NCBI GenBank assembly: GCA_002406015.1
Contig: DHMX01000004.1
Span: 60,269 to 124,268, forward strand
Length of the DNA stretch: 64,000 bases
Origin: Lachnospiraceae bacterium UBA4631
Lineage (GTDB): Bacteria; Bacillota; Clostridia; Lachnospirales; Lachnospiraceae
Direction: 5' to 3'
The position numbers were made by a program, and so were the translations under genes. Of the stretch, positions 36,793 to 44,653 are shown piece after piece (position 1 is the stretch's first letter; each line of letters starts with the position of its first letter). The notes under the pieces are model-generated. The model was not told where the DNA came from. It made no database searches and saw only the letters and a list, made by a program, of their open reading frames with translations.

Positions 36793-38805
36793 TTACTTTG
36801 CCAGAATCCCCAGAATCTCATTGCTTCTTGCAATAAATTTCGTCATTGCTTCCGGCTCCAACGGCTTATGTGCCAGCATTGCCAAATCATAAAGCTGTTC
36901 ACAAATCGTCTTGGTATTTTCGCCTTCTTCATGCTCTAATACATATTGTACCAGTGTATTGTTGGAATTTAAGACAAGTGTAATTCCGCTGGCACCGCCG
37001 AACATGGTCGGGTCAAAACCACCCATGTTATACATCCGCATCATATCCTGCATTCTCCGGCTATCCTCGGATTCTGTAATCATGGAAGATACGTTTGCAT
37101 TCTTTAACTTCTGAACCTTTACTTCCAGCTTATCATTTCCTAATGCCTTCCGGAATATTTCAGTCAGCTTATCGGTATTTGCCTTTACGGTTTCTTCATC
37201 CTCTTCTGTATTCTCTACAAAATTATTTGATAATTCGGAATCAATCCGCAGGAAATGCACATTCTGGTTTTTCTGTTCCAGATGTGTAATAAACGGTGTA
37301 TCAATATTGCTGGTTAAAAGAATGGCATCCATTCCCTCTTCCTTGAACATATTGATATACTGTGACTGCTCCTTTGCATCAGTTACATAGAATACCTGAT
37401 TCTCATGCTTTTCCTTTGCGGCTTCCAGATATTCCGGTAAGGTAACATATTTGCCGTCCAGATTCTTGAAAATGATGTAATCGGTCATTTTCTCATTGAA
37501 CTTATCATCCCGCAGGCAGCCGTATTTAATAAATGGACTAATATCATCCCAATACTTCTCATAATTTTCTTTATCCGTCTTACACATACCGGATAACTTA
37601 TCTGCTACCTTCTTGGTTATATAGTCTGATATTTTCTTAACAAATCCGTCATTCTGTAAGGCACTTCTGGATACGTTCAACGGCAAATCCGGGCAATCAA
37701 TCACACCCTTTAACAGTAACAAGAACTCCGGAATTACTTCCTTGATGTTATCTGCTACGAATACCTGATTGTTATACAGCTTAATCTTACCTTCTGCGTT
37801 CTCTACCTCCAGATTAATCTTCGGGAAGTATAAGATACCCTTCAGATTAAATGGATAATCCATATTCAGATGAATCCAGAATAACGGTTCCCGATAATCC
37901 ATAAATACCTTCCGATAAAATTCCTTATATTCCTCCTCGGTACAGTCATTTGGATGCTTTGCCCATAACGGTGTTGTATCATTGATTGGCTGTGGCTTCT
38001 TTTTCTCAGACTCTTCTGTTGTCTCTTCTGTGCTTTCCTCCGAAGCTTCCTTTTCGTCGGTTTCTTCCTCGTCTACTTCAATGGTTTCACCATTTTCATC
38101 TACAACCTCTGCCGTCTCTCCGGTCTTTTCTTCCGGCTTTTCTTCCTTCTCATCAATAACCTCTGCCGGGGCATCTGCATTGGTAAAATAAATCTCAATC
38201 GGCATAAAGGAACAATATTTCTGCAATACTTCCTTTGCCCGGTATTCATTTGCAAACTCATAACTGTCTTCGTTCAGATACAGGGTAATGACAGTACCGC
38301 GTTCTGTCTTATCTCCCTTTGATATGGTATACTCTGTACCATTATCACATTCCCAGTATACCGGCTCTGCACCCTCCTTATATGACAAGGTTTCAATGGT
38401 TACCTTATCCGCTACCATAAATGCAGAATAAAAGCCTAAACCGAAATGTCCGATAATCTGGTCATCATTTGCCTTATCCTTATACTTCTCCAAGAAATCT
38501 GCTGCTCCGGAAAATGCAATCTGACAAATGTATTCATTTACCTCATCCTCGGTCATACCAAGACCGTTATCTATAAATTGTATGGTCTTATTCTCCGGGC
38601 TTACAATTACATCAATTCGATATTGATTTCCTTCCGGCTCTTCAAATTCTCCTACCATGGACAATTTCTTTAATTTTGTAATTGCATCACACCCATTTGA
38701 TACCAGTTCCCGGAAGAAAATATCATGATCTGAGTATAACCATTTCTTTATAATCGGAAAAATATTCTCACTATTAATCGTCAAACTACCTTGCTTACCT
38801 GCCAT
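36793..38805 (-). CDS. htpG: Chaperone HtpG (Hsp90) with a charged linker
   Basis: ATP-dependent Hsp90 chaperone. 670 residues, longer than the roughly 625 usual in bacteria. The GHKL ATPase domain is intact: FFRELVSNGCDA, DNGLGMT, GHFGLGFYSAF and GTVITLYL. Residues about 212-270 form an acidic, low-complexity linker (Glu/Asp/Lys/Thr-rich, with EEETDEKEASEESTEETTEE at its core) between the N-terminal and middle domains, in the position of the eukaryotic Hsp90 charged linker. The middle domain resumes at TTPLWAKHPND. A CIRCE operator and a strong sigma-A promoter lie upstream, implying HrcA-controlled heat-shock expression. Confidence 0.96.
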   Translation of the reverse strand: MAGKQGSLTINSENIFPIIKKWLYSDHDIFFRELVSNGCDAITKLKKLSMVGEFEEPEGNQYRIDVIVSPENKTIQFIDNGLGMTEDEVNEYICQIAFSGAADFLEKYKDKANDDQIIGHFGLGFYSAFMVADKVTIETLSYKEGAEPVYWECDNGTEYTISKGDKTERGTVITLYLNEDSYEFANEYRAKEVLQKYCSFMPIEIYFTNADAPAEVIDEKEEKPEEKTGETAEVVDENGETIEVDEEETDEKEASEESTEETTEESEKKKPQPINDTTPLWAKHPNDCTEEEYKEFYRKVFMDYREPLFWIHLNMDYPFNLKGILYFPKINLEVENAEGKIKLYNNQVFVADNIKEVIPEFLLLLKGVIDCPDLPLNVSRSALQNDGFVKKISDYITKKVADKLSGMCKTDKENYEKYWDDISPFIKYGCLRDDKFNEKMTDYIIFKNLDGKYVTLPEYLEAAKEKHENQVFYVTDAKEQSQYINMFKEEGMDAILLTSNIDTPFITHLEQKNQNVHFLRIDSELSNNFVENTEEDEETVKANTDKLTEIFRKALGNDKLEVKVQKLKNANVSSMITESEDSRRMQDMMRMYNMGGFDPTMFGGASGITLVLNSNNTLVQYVLEHEEGENTKTICEQLYDLAMLAHKPLEPEAMTKFIARSNEILGILAK

Positions 38806-38893
38806 ATTGTTACATCTCCTTATTATTTATCGTTCTTTCCTATTAAGCATGTTCTGACACCTATTATTTAGTATCAAATTCACGACACCTTTA

Positions 38894-38922
38894 ATAATAG
38901 TCTCCTGCTTTCGGATTGTCAA
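38894..38922 (-). promoter_or_regulatory. htpG promoter
   Basis: On the minus strand TTGACA (38922-38917), a 17-base spacer and TATTAT (38899-38894): a near-consensus vegetative sigma promoter, leaving an 80-90 base leader before the htpG ATG. Confidence 0.8.
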
Positions 38923-38929
38923 TAGAAAA

Positions 38930-38956
38930 TTAGCACTCATTTATCATGAGTGCTAA
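38930..38956. promoter_or_regulatory. CIRCE element (HrcA operator)
   Basis: A perfect match to the CIRCE consensus, TTAGCACTC-N9-GAGTGCTAA. It lies 7 bases upstream of the -35 of htpG, so HrcA would hinder polymerase access. It is also 34 bases past the stop of the membrane protein gene at 38991. Confidence 0.95.
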
Positions 38957-38990
38957 TAATTTTATAAACTTTATAATTTGTTTATGGTTT

Positions 38991-40400
38991 TTATTCTTCT
39001 GCTGTCTGGGTAGCGGCTGTCAGCTTCTGCATCCGAGCCTCCCATTGCTGTTCCTGCTCCTCCCGCTTCTGTCTGCGAGCCTCCTCCTTTTTCGTCCGTG
39101 CAGTTTCTTTCTCCTGCTTTCTCCGTTCTTCTACTACCTTAAAATCAGATACCTTCAGCCATTCCAGCATTTTCTGCCATTGATTACTGTACTCATTGCT
39201 GATAATCAATTCAATATGCTTATCCTCCGTCAGCAATCTGGTAAACCGGAATGTCTTTTGCAAATATAACTCATCCTTATGTACATTTAATTCGGAAAGC
39301 GGGATTTCCTGATTCTTTCTGAGCGGCTTCATTCTTACCAGATACGGTTCTCCATCCTTTAGAATTAGCCATGCCAATTCCCGCTTCTTAAGCTTTCGAA
39401 TCGGTCGCATGGAAAATACCGGTACTGCCAATTCTACATTTGGATACTGCTTATGTCCCCTTCTTGGAAATTTGCGATGTACCAGCGGAGATAATTCATC
39501 CCTATGCCGGATTGCTTTCCATAACGGTTTCACGTAAATGTAATTATAATAGGTTGACAAGGTAGACAGCTTCCGGAATAACAGCACACCGACTACCATT
39601 AGAACCAGACTGATGATGACGCTTAAAATCGGGCTGAACAACTGTAACAACAGCAAAATCATATGAAGAATTGCCTTTATGGTCTCAACCACCACATTCA
39701 TTCCCTTAATCGGAATTACTGCTGCCAGAAGTTCTACCGCATCAATACAACCATAGATACAGACATATACAACTGCCGTAAATGCGGCTGACAAAATCGA
39801 AAGCACCAATGACACCGCATAGGTGCCTACCGATACATAATTTACATCGGTCTGTGCCGCAACCACCTGTGTAGTTGCCAAAGGCAGCAAGGACAATCCT
39901 ACGGTTACAATCATTCCGCCCCATTGTTCAATATTATCAATGGTTGCCTTAGAGAACATTTTGGATGCCGATGTAGAATGAATGACATACATGGTGATTG
40001 CAACCACTGTCAGTATAATTGCCGCTACCGGATTTGCAATCGGTAAATCTGAAATCGTCCGTACCAGCGGAATCTGATTCAAAAACTCTCCTATCTGAAC
40101 CAGCCATCCTGCCTCCGGAAAATATGCATTGGCATTCTCCACCATTCCCATTACGGATAACGCTGCCAGTGTAGCGGTTGGATTCACCGATGCGGTTACG
40201 GTTGTTGAAAAAATGCCCGCATACATTTCAAGATTATCCCCTAAGGTTGTATTAACTGCAATCTCTGCATCCGAAGCCGAAAACACAAGGCTGCTTCTGC
40301 ATTGAAATACAGATACGGAAATCATTACAGTCATAATTGTTACAAATATGTATACCTGTTTTTTATTCCATCGAAATAGCTCTTTCCATGTTTCTGTCAT
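38991..40400 (-). CDS. Membrane protein of unknown function with C-terminal coiled coil
   Basis: 469 residues: a short basic cytosolic start, a first helix (VYIFVTIMTVMISVSVF), an outside loop, then about five to six further helices up to residue 290. A basic soluble region (about 300-410) follows, ending in a highly charged coiled coil of about 60 residues (RRKQEKETARTKKEEARRQK region). No enzymatic motif is seen and I do not recognise the family. The region after the last helix has PH-like beta character by eye, but this is weak. It is monocistronic by spacing, with a 109-base AT-rich gap before it. Confidence 0.75.
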   Translation of the reverse strand: MTETWKELFRWNKKQVYIFVTIMTVMISVSVFQCRSSLVFSASDAEIAVNTTLGDNLEMYAGIFSTTVTASVNPTATLAALSVMGMVENANAYFPEAGWLVQIGEFLNQIPLVRTISDLPIANPVAAIILTVVAITMYVIHSTSASKMFSKATIDNIEQWGGMIVTVGLSLLPLATTQVVAAQTDVNYVSVGTYAVSLVLSILSAAFTAVVYVCIYGCIDAVELLAAVIPIKGMNVVVETIKAILHMILLLLQLFSPILSVIISLVLMVVGVLLFRKLSTLSTYYNYIYVKPLWKAIRHRDELSPLVHRKFPRRGHKQYPNVELAVPVFSMRPIRKLKKRELAWLILKDGEPYLVRMKPLRKNQEIPLSELNVHKDELYLQKTFRFTRLLTEDKHIELIISNEYSNQWQKMLEWLKVSDFKVVEERRKQEKETARTKKEEARRQKREEQEQQWEARMQKLTAATQTAEE

Positions 40401-40509
40401 AATTCTATCCTCTCATATCCCCATTTTAGTCCTATTTTCCTATTATTTACAAAAATAATTATACAAGATTATTTCACATAAGCAATAGTCTTTTCTATAT
40501 TCAAACAAC

Positions 40510-41160
40510 TTATAACCTAAGCTTTCGCTCCTCATATTGCGAATAGAAATCAACCTCTTTCCGGTAAGGCATGATATAAAATAACTGTAACAGCTTCAAG
40601 GCTTGCTGCTTTAGGGCTTCTCCTTGCAGTAAGCCTTGTTTTGCCTGCTGCTGATATTCCTTCAGCATAGTATGCCAGTCCAACACAAAGGCTTCATATG
40701 TCCGAATATCCGGTATTCCGATCCATTGTTTAATTTTTACCTTTGTTTTTTGTTCCGCCTTACATTCGTGAACCTGTAAAAAATACTGGTATGTTCCGTT
40801 TTCATATATGCGTCCCAGCGGAAACAAGCGGCAGATTCCCGGACGATACGCATGAATCCTGCATCTTCCGTTTTCATCCAGATAAAAGCATGCCTCTGAC
40901 TGCTGCTGCATCTTCAGATTCGGCAGTACCAAACCATCTACTACATTTAATTCGATTGCCTGTGCCAGCAATTCTTCCATGCTCTGTCCTAACCCTGTTG
41001 TTAACTGATAAATATCCCATGGGTCTAACACAATGGAGGTTCCCATATTGTGACAGCAGGCGGAGCAGCCTAAGCAATCATGACAGCCTGCCTTTACCAT
41101 ATCATTGCTGCCATACCGTTTTCCGTCTGTGCGTTCTTCCATATTCCAATTACGTTCCAT
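40510..41160 (-). CDS. YkgJ-like cysteine cluster protein (putative zinc/iron-chelating)
   Basis: 216 residues. The N-terminal half carries the UPF0153/YkgJ cysteine pattern: CHDCLGCSACC near residue 26, then CFYLDENGRCRIHAYRPGICRLFPLG, a set of at least six Cys that would ligate a metal or Fe-S cluster. The C-terminal third is helical. The biochemical role of the family is not established. The ribosome site is only a purine-rich AGAGAGAAG; internal Met codons at residues 7 and 21 are possible starts. It lies 21 bases after the TPR fusion gene and is probably cotranscribed with it. Confidence 0.85.
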   Translation of the reverse strand: MERNWNMEERTDGKRYGSNDMVKAGCHDCLGCSACCHNMGTSIVLDPWDIYQLTTGLGQSMEELLAQAIELNVVDGLVLPNLKMQQQSEACFYLDENGRCRIHAYRPGICRLFPLGRIYENGTYQYFLQVHECKAEQKTKVKIKQWIGIPDIRTYEAFVLDWHTMLKEYQQQAKQGLLQGEALKQQALKLLQLFYIMPYRKEVDFYSQYEERKLRL

Positions 41161-41181
41161 AATTCTTCTCTCTCTTTTTCC

Positions 41182-43542
41182 CTAATTGGAGGACATTGCC
41201 TGTTCTGCCTCCTCTAAATTCCGGTATCCGTATAATAAAACTGTTTGATTCATAATTGCAATTGCAAGATTTTTATGCTCCCCTGCATACTGTGCAACCA
41301 ATCTTCCGTACATAACCAGCATGGTATCCGAATAGGTCAACAGCTCTCCTCGCAAATAAGTCTCATAGGAGGTATCCCATGCGGTGTCCTCCCCGGTATG
41401 AATGACCCTGGCATTGCCTGCCAGTTTCGGATAATTCCGGCTAAATTCCTCCATCCATTCTACCTGAATCCGTACGATTTCTTCTACAATTTTTCTTTTT
41501 TCTTCCGTAACCTTTGGTAACTGCGGTTCTAGTTCCGCATATTTTTCCGGAGCGGTTGATGCCATCATACGCCCATATTTTTCCGTTATCATATTCCATC
41601 CGTCTGCTAACGTACCGTAAAAATCCTTCAGGTATTGTATCAGCATATCCTTTGTCCATGTACGATACTGACTGACCCGCATAATACGGAATGTATACCA
41701 GTCATCCTGACAGCCTGCTCTGCCGCCTTCGTTCTTCACCTTATCAAATGCCTGAAACTCAATTTGGGCAATCTGCTCTGCTAATTCCTCTACCGTACTG
41801 TCTTCCCATTTACTGCGTGCTGCCAGCTCGGAGCCATACGGTTCCATAAAAAGAATATCTCCTCTGCAATGCGGATATACCAGCCCCTGATTCAGCATTT
41901 CCTGTAATAGTTCCCCTGCAATCTGTTCTAACAATGCCCGATTCTGTTCAACCTCTTTTATCCCTGTCTGTACCAACTGCACACATACTTCACCTACATT
42001 TTTGCAGAGTTTCACTTCTTTTAAACCATGCCACAGCCATTTATCATGCGGACAATACCGCCGATTCAGCAAATATACCATATGCAAGGCAGCTTCCATT
42101 GCCCGCTCCCGCATAAGCCCTGCCGCAACCCAATCCTGCCGCTTTGCCATTCTCTCATAATTATATTGTCCGTATTGTCCAAACAAGGCTACATATTGAG
42201 CCATTTTCAATAACCGGACAGACTCCGGATAGTATTCCAGATATTGCTCCCGGATTCTGCTAAATTCTCCCAAATCATCCCGAAATACAACTCCGTTGGT
42301 AGCTGCCGCTATCCGTTCCTCTGAAAGCTGCAGCCATTCTTCCTTGGTCTTAGGTGCTTCTTGCCGTCCGGTCAGCCCTTGATAAAATTCATGTATAGTT
42401 CCTACCCCAAACCGTCCCTGTGCATGTATGGTCCAGTTTTTATTTTCATTTTCTGTGATTGCTTCATATTCTGCCTGTAAGGCTTCTCCGATTTGTTCAT
42501 AATCCTCGTCTGTCAGCCACATGCAAAATCCCACACCAAAATCATGGTCTTCCGATATTGCATCATCAAATCCAAAACGTTCAGAGCCTTCTCCTACAAT
42601 TCCAACCGCAATCCGATTCTCGTATGCCGGAAATTTGTCGTGAATCATATCTGCTCCCCGCTCACGATAAAAGCGTTCACCTTGCGTCAAGCCGGATTCT
42701 CTAACTGCCTGCTTCCTATCCTTTGTTATAGTTCCATCCTTCTCTGCCTGCTCTCTTGCCTGCTTTACCTGCTTTAGATTATTTGCGACTCTCTGATATG
42801 CATCCGTTTTTCCTACATAAGACTCAATCATCTGCAATGCCTGCGAATAATAATCCTCTGCTGCTTCAAACTGTTTTTTCAAATAGCAGGCTTCCCCCAT
42901 TGCAGCTAACGCTGCCGCCATATGTGTATCCGTTATGTTCATGGATTGAAATAAGGTAATTGCTTCTTTTAAATGCTCCTCTGCCTGTTCCTGTCGTTTC
43001 TCCTGTAATTCACTGCTTCCCAGATTCGCTAACGTAATGGCGGTCTGAAATTCCTTTCCCGGCATCTGCCTTACAATTACAAGTGCCTGTTCCAAGCATC
43101 GGATTGCCATATCATACTGTTCCATTTCCTGATACAGTAAGGCTACATTGTTATATAATTCTGCATATCGAAAGTCTACCTGCGGAACCTGTCCCTCATA
43201 AATTGCAAATACCTGATTATAGTCCTTCATAGCTTCTTCTAATTCACCGGCAGCCCGTAATGCATTTGCAGAGTTCAACAGTGTTGTCGCATACGGAATG
43301 GAATCTGCCAGCCCCGCCTGCTCCATAATCTCCAGCACTTCCCGAATACAAGCCTTTGCTTTTTCGTATTGACTGGTCTCCCGGTAAAATCCCATTGCCT
43401 CATTTAATATTGTGATTTTTGCACTCATATCGCGGTCATGCTCCGCCCATGCAAGTGCCTTATGAAAATATGGTTCTACCTGATTTATCGCACCCTTTTC
43501 AAACAATTTATCCAAGCCGTTTAAGAATTGTTGTATGTTCAT
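41182..43542 (-). CDS. TPR - DUF4037 (nucleotidyltransferase-like) - DUF4125 fusion protein
   Basis: About 786 residues. Residues 1-275 are tetratricopeptide repeats. The middle part (about 305-520) begins with an NTase-fold signature, GEGSERFGFDDAISEDHDFG, whose GS and D-x-D spacing fits minimal nucleotidyltransferases and is the hallmark of DUF4037. The C-terminal part (about 590-780, with QAFDKVKNEGGRAGCQDDW and FRIMRVSQY) corresponds to DUF4125 from memory. No function is established for either domain. The ATG at 43542 has GGAGG eight bases away; an ATG 15 bases upstream would bury that site. I infer a cytosolic NTase recruited through TPR contacts. Confidence 0.85.
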   Translation of the reverse strand: MNIQQFLNGLDKLFEKGAINQVEPYFHKALAWAEHDRDMSAKITILNEAMGFYRETSQYEKAKACIREVLEIMEQAGLADSIPYATTLLNSANALRAAGELEEAMKDYNQVFAIYEGQVPQVDFRYAELYNNVALLYQEMEQYDMAIRCLEQALVIVRQMPGKEFQTAITLANLGSSELQEKRQEQAEEHLKEAITLFQSMNITDTHMAAALAAMGEACYLKKQFEAAEDYYSQALQMIESYVGKTDAYQRVANNLKQVKQAREQAEKDGTITKDRKQAVRESGLTQGERFYRERGADMIHDKFPAYENRIAVGIVGEGSERFGFDDAISEDHDFGVGFCMWLTDEDYEQIGEALQAEYEAITENENKNWTIHAQGRFGVGTIHEFYQGLTGRQEAPKTKEEWLQLSEERIAAATNGVVFRDDLGEFSRIREQYLEYYPESVRLLKMAQYVALFGQYGQYNYERMAKRQDWVAAGLMRERAMEAALHMVYLLNRRYCPHDKWLWHGLKEVKLCKNVGEVCVQLVQTGIKEVEQNRALLEQIAGELLQEMLNQGLVYPHCRGDILFMEPYGSELAARSKWEDSTVEELAEQIAQIEFQAFDKVKNEGGRAGCQDDWYTFRIMRVSQYRTWTKDMLIQYLKDFYGTLADGWNMITEKYGRMMASTAPEKYAELEPQLPKVTEEKRKIVEEIVRIQVEWMEEFSRNYPKLAGNARVIHTGEDTAWDTSYETYLRGELLTYSDTMLVMYGRLVAQYAGEHKNLAIAIMNQTVLLYGYRNLEEAEQAMSSN

Positions 43543-43901
43543 CCGGAGGACCTCCATTCCGTCCTATATTTGTTGTCTTACTGTTATGTATCATACCACA
43601 ATCTACTATGCTTTTAAAAGCAAAAACAACGGAACCCACTATCAGAATTCCATTGCTCTCGTTTTCCGCTTCTTATTATATATTATAAAACTCCCACTGT
43701 TATCATACGTTGATAGAATCCCATTTCACTTTGTTATGATAACCACGCTCAGTTATCGATTATATCGAATCCTTTCGGAAAGTTCAATTCTTTGGCATCA
43801 AATGCAACAAATCTGGCATCATCTTTGCTTTTTTCCTTTTTCTTTTTTTGTTTCTTTGCTATAATGAATATGGTAATGTCAAGAAATAAAGGAGACTGTT
43901 T
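43543..43901. other. Intergenic region between divergent TPR-fusion and LytTR genes
   Basis: No gene is convincing here. A 12-base palindrome GCTTTTAAAAGC is at about 43611. TACGTTGAT at 43706-43714 fits the LytTR half-site consensus fully, with an imperfect ACTGTTATC 10 bases upstream and TCAGTTATC about 45 bases downstream. A TATAAT -10 lies near 43859, about 40 bases before the LytTR start. Confidence 0.4.
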
Positions 43902-44621
43902 ATGAAGATTGCTATTATAGATGATTTGCCAACCGACCAGAATACGTTGCTTGCTGTTCTTCCCTCCTGTTTTCAAGAGCTTGGTTTTTCTATTACCAAG
44001 CTAGACATTTTCTCCAGCGGAGAAGCTCTTTTGGAAACCTTTCAAGCTGGTTCCTATGACATTTTATTTATGGATATTTATATGAGCGGAATCACCGGCA
44101 TTGAGACAGCTCAAAGGATTCGTGAGCTTGATACCTACGTCAAAATTGTTTTTATCAGTACCAGCAATGAATTTGCCGCGGAAAGCTATGCGGTTCATGC
44201 TGATTTCTATTTACTGAAACCATATTCCCGCGAACAGATTCTCAAGATGCTTTCTTCTATCCATTTAAGTCTGTATGAACAAAACCGGATTCTGGTGCTG
44301 GAGGACGGGCAAAAGCTTCTTTTGCATTCTATCTTATATACTTCCTACCATGGTCACTACGAAACCATTTATTTACAAAACGGCACTTCCATTCGACTTC
44401 GCACCAGCCATACCAGCTTTTGTGAGGTACTTGCTCCGTTTTCATTTTTCATTTCCTGCAATAAAGGAATGCTTGTAAATCTGGAAAAGGTAGAACAATT
44501 AACTCCGGATTGCTTCATTCTGACTAATCAGGACCGCATTCCTATCAGCAGAAGAAGATACCCGGAGATTCAAAAGGCTTATGCCGATTATTTAATTGCT
44601 ATAACCCGAAGACCCGATTAA
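43902..44621 (+). CDS. LytTR-family response regulator (AgrA/VirR-like)
   Basis: 239 residues: a CheY-like receiver (about 1-120) with the acidic pair in IIDDLPTDQ, phospho-acceptor Asp58 in ILFMDIYMSG, switch Ser/Thr in FISTS and Lys in LLKPYSR. A C-terminal LytTR DNA-binding domain follows (about 135-235). GGAG precedes the ATG. There is no histidine kinase next to it, so it is an orphan regulator here. LytTR-type sites upstream suggest autoregulation. Confidence 0.92.
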   Translation: MKIAIIDDLPTDQNTLLAVLPSCFQELGFSITKLDIFSSGEALLETFQAGSYDILFMDIYMSGITGIETAQRIRELDTYVKIVFISTSNEFAAESYAVHADFYLLKPYSREQILKMLSSIHLSLYEQNRILVLEDGQKLLLHSILYTSYHGHYETIYLQNGTSIRLRTSHTSFCEVLAPFSFFISCNKGMLVNLEKVEQLTPDCFILTNQDRIPISRRRYPEIQKAYADYLIAITRRPD

Positions 44622-44653
44622 ATTCTATCCGGTTCGGATTTATATTCTATACA

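Noticed and set aside
38946..39269. Leu/Phe-rich plus-strand frame opposite the 469-aa membrane protein
   Set aside because: Antisense of the charged coiled coil; its hydrophobic look is a codon artefact.
43749..43976. Minus-strand frame of 75 codons upstream of the LytTR gene
   Set aside because: It overlaps the start and promoter of the LytTR gene, contains a Lys run from a homopolymer tract and has no ribosome site.
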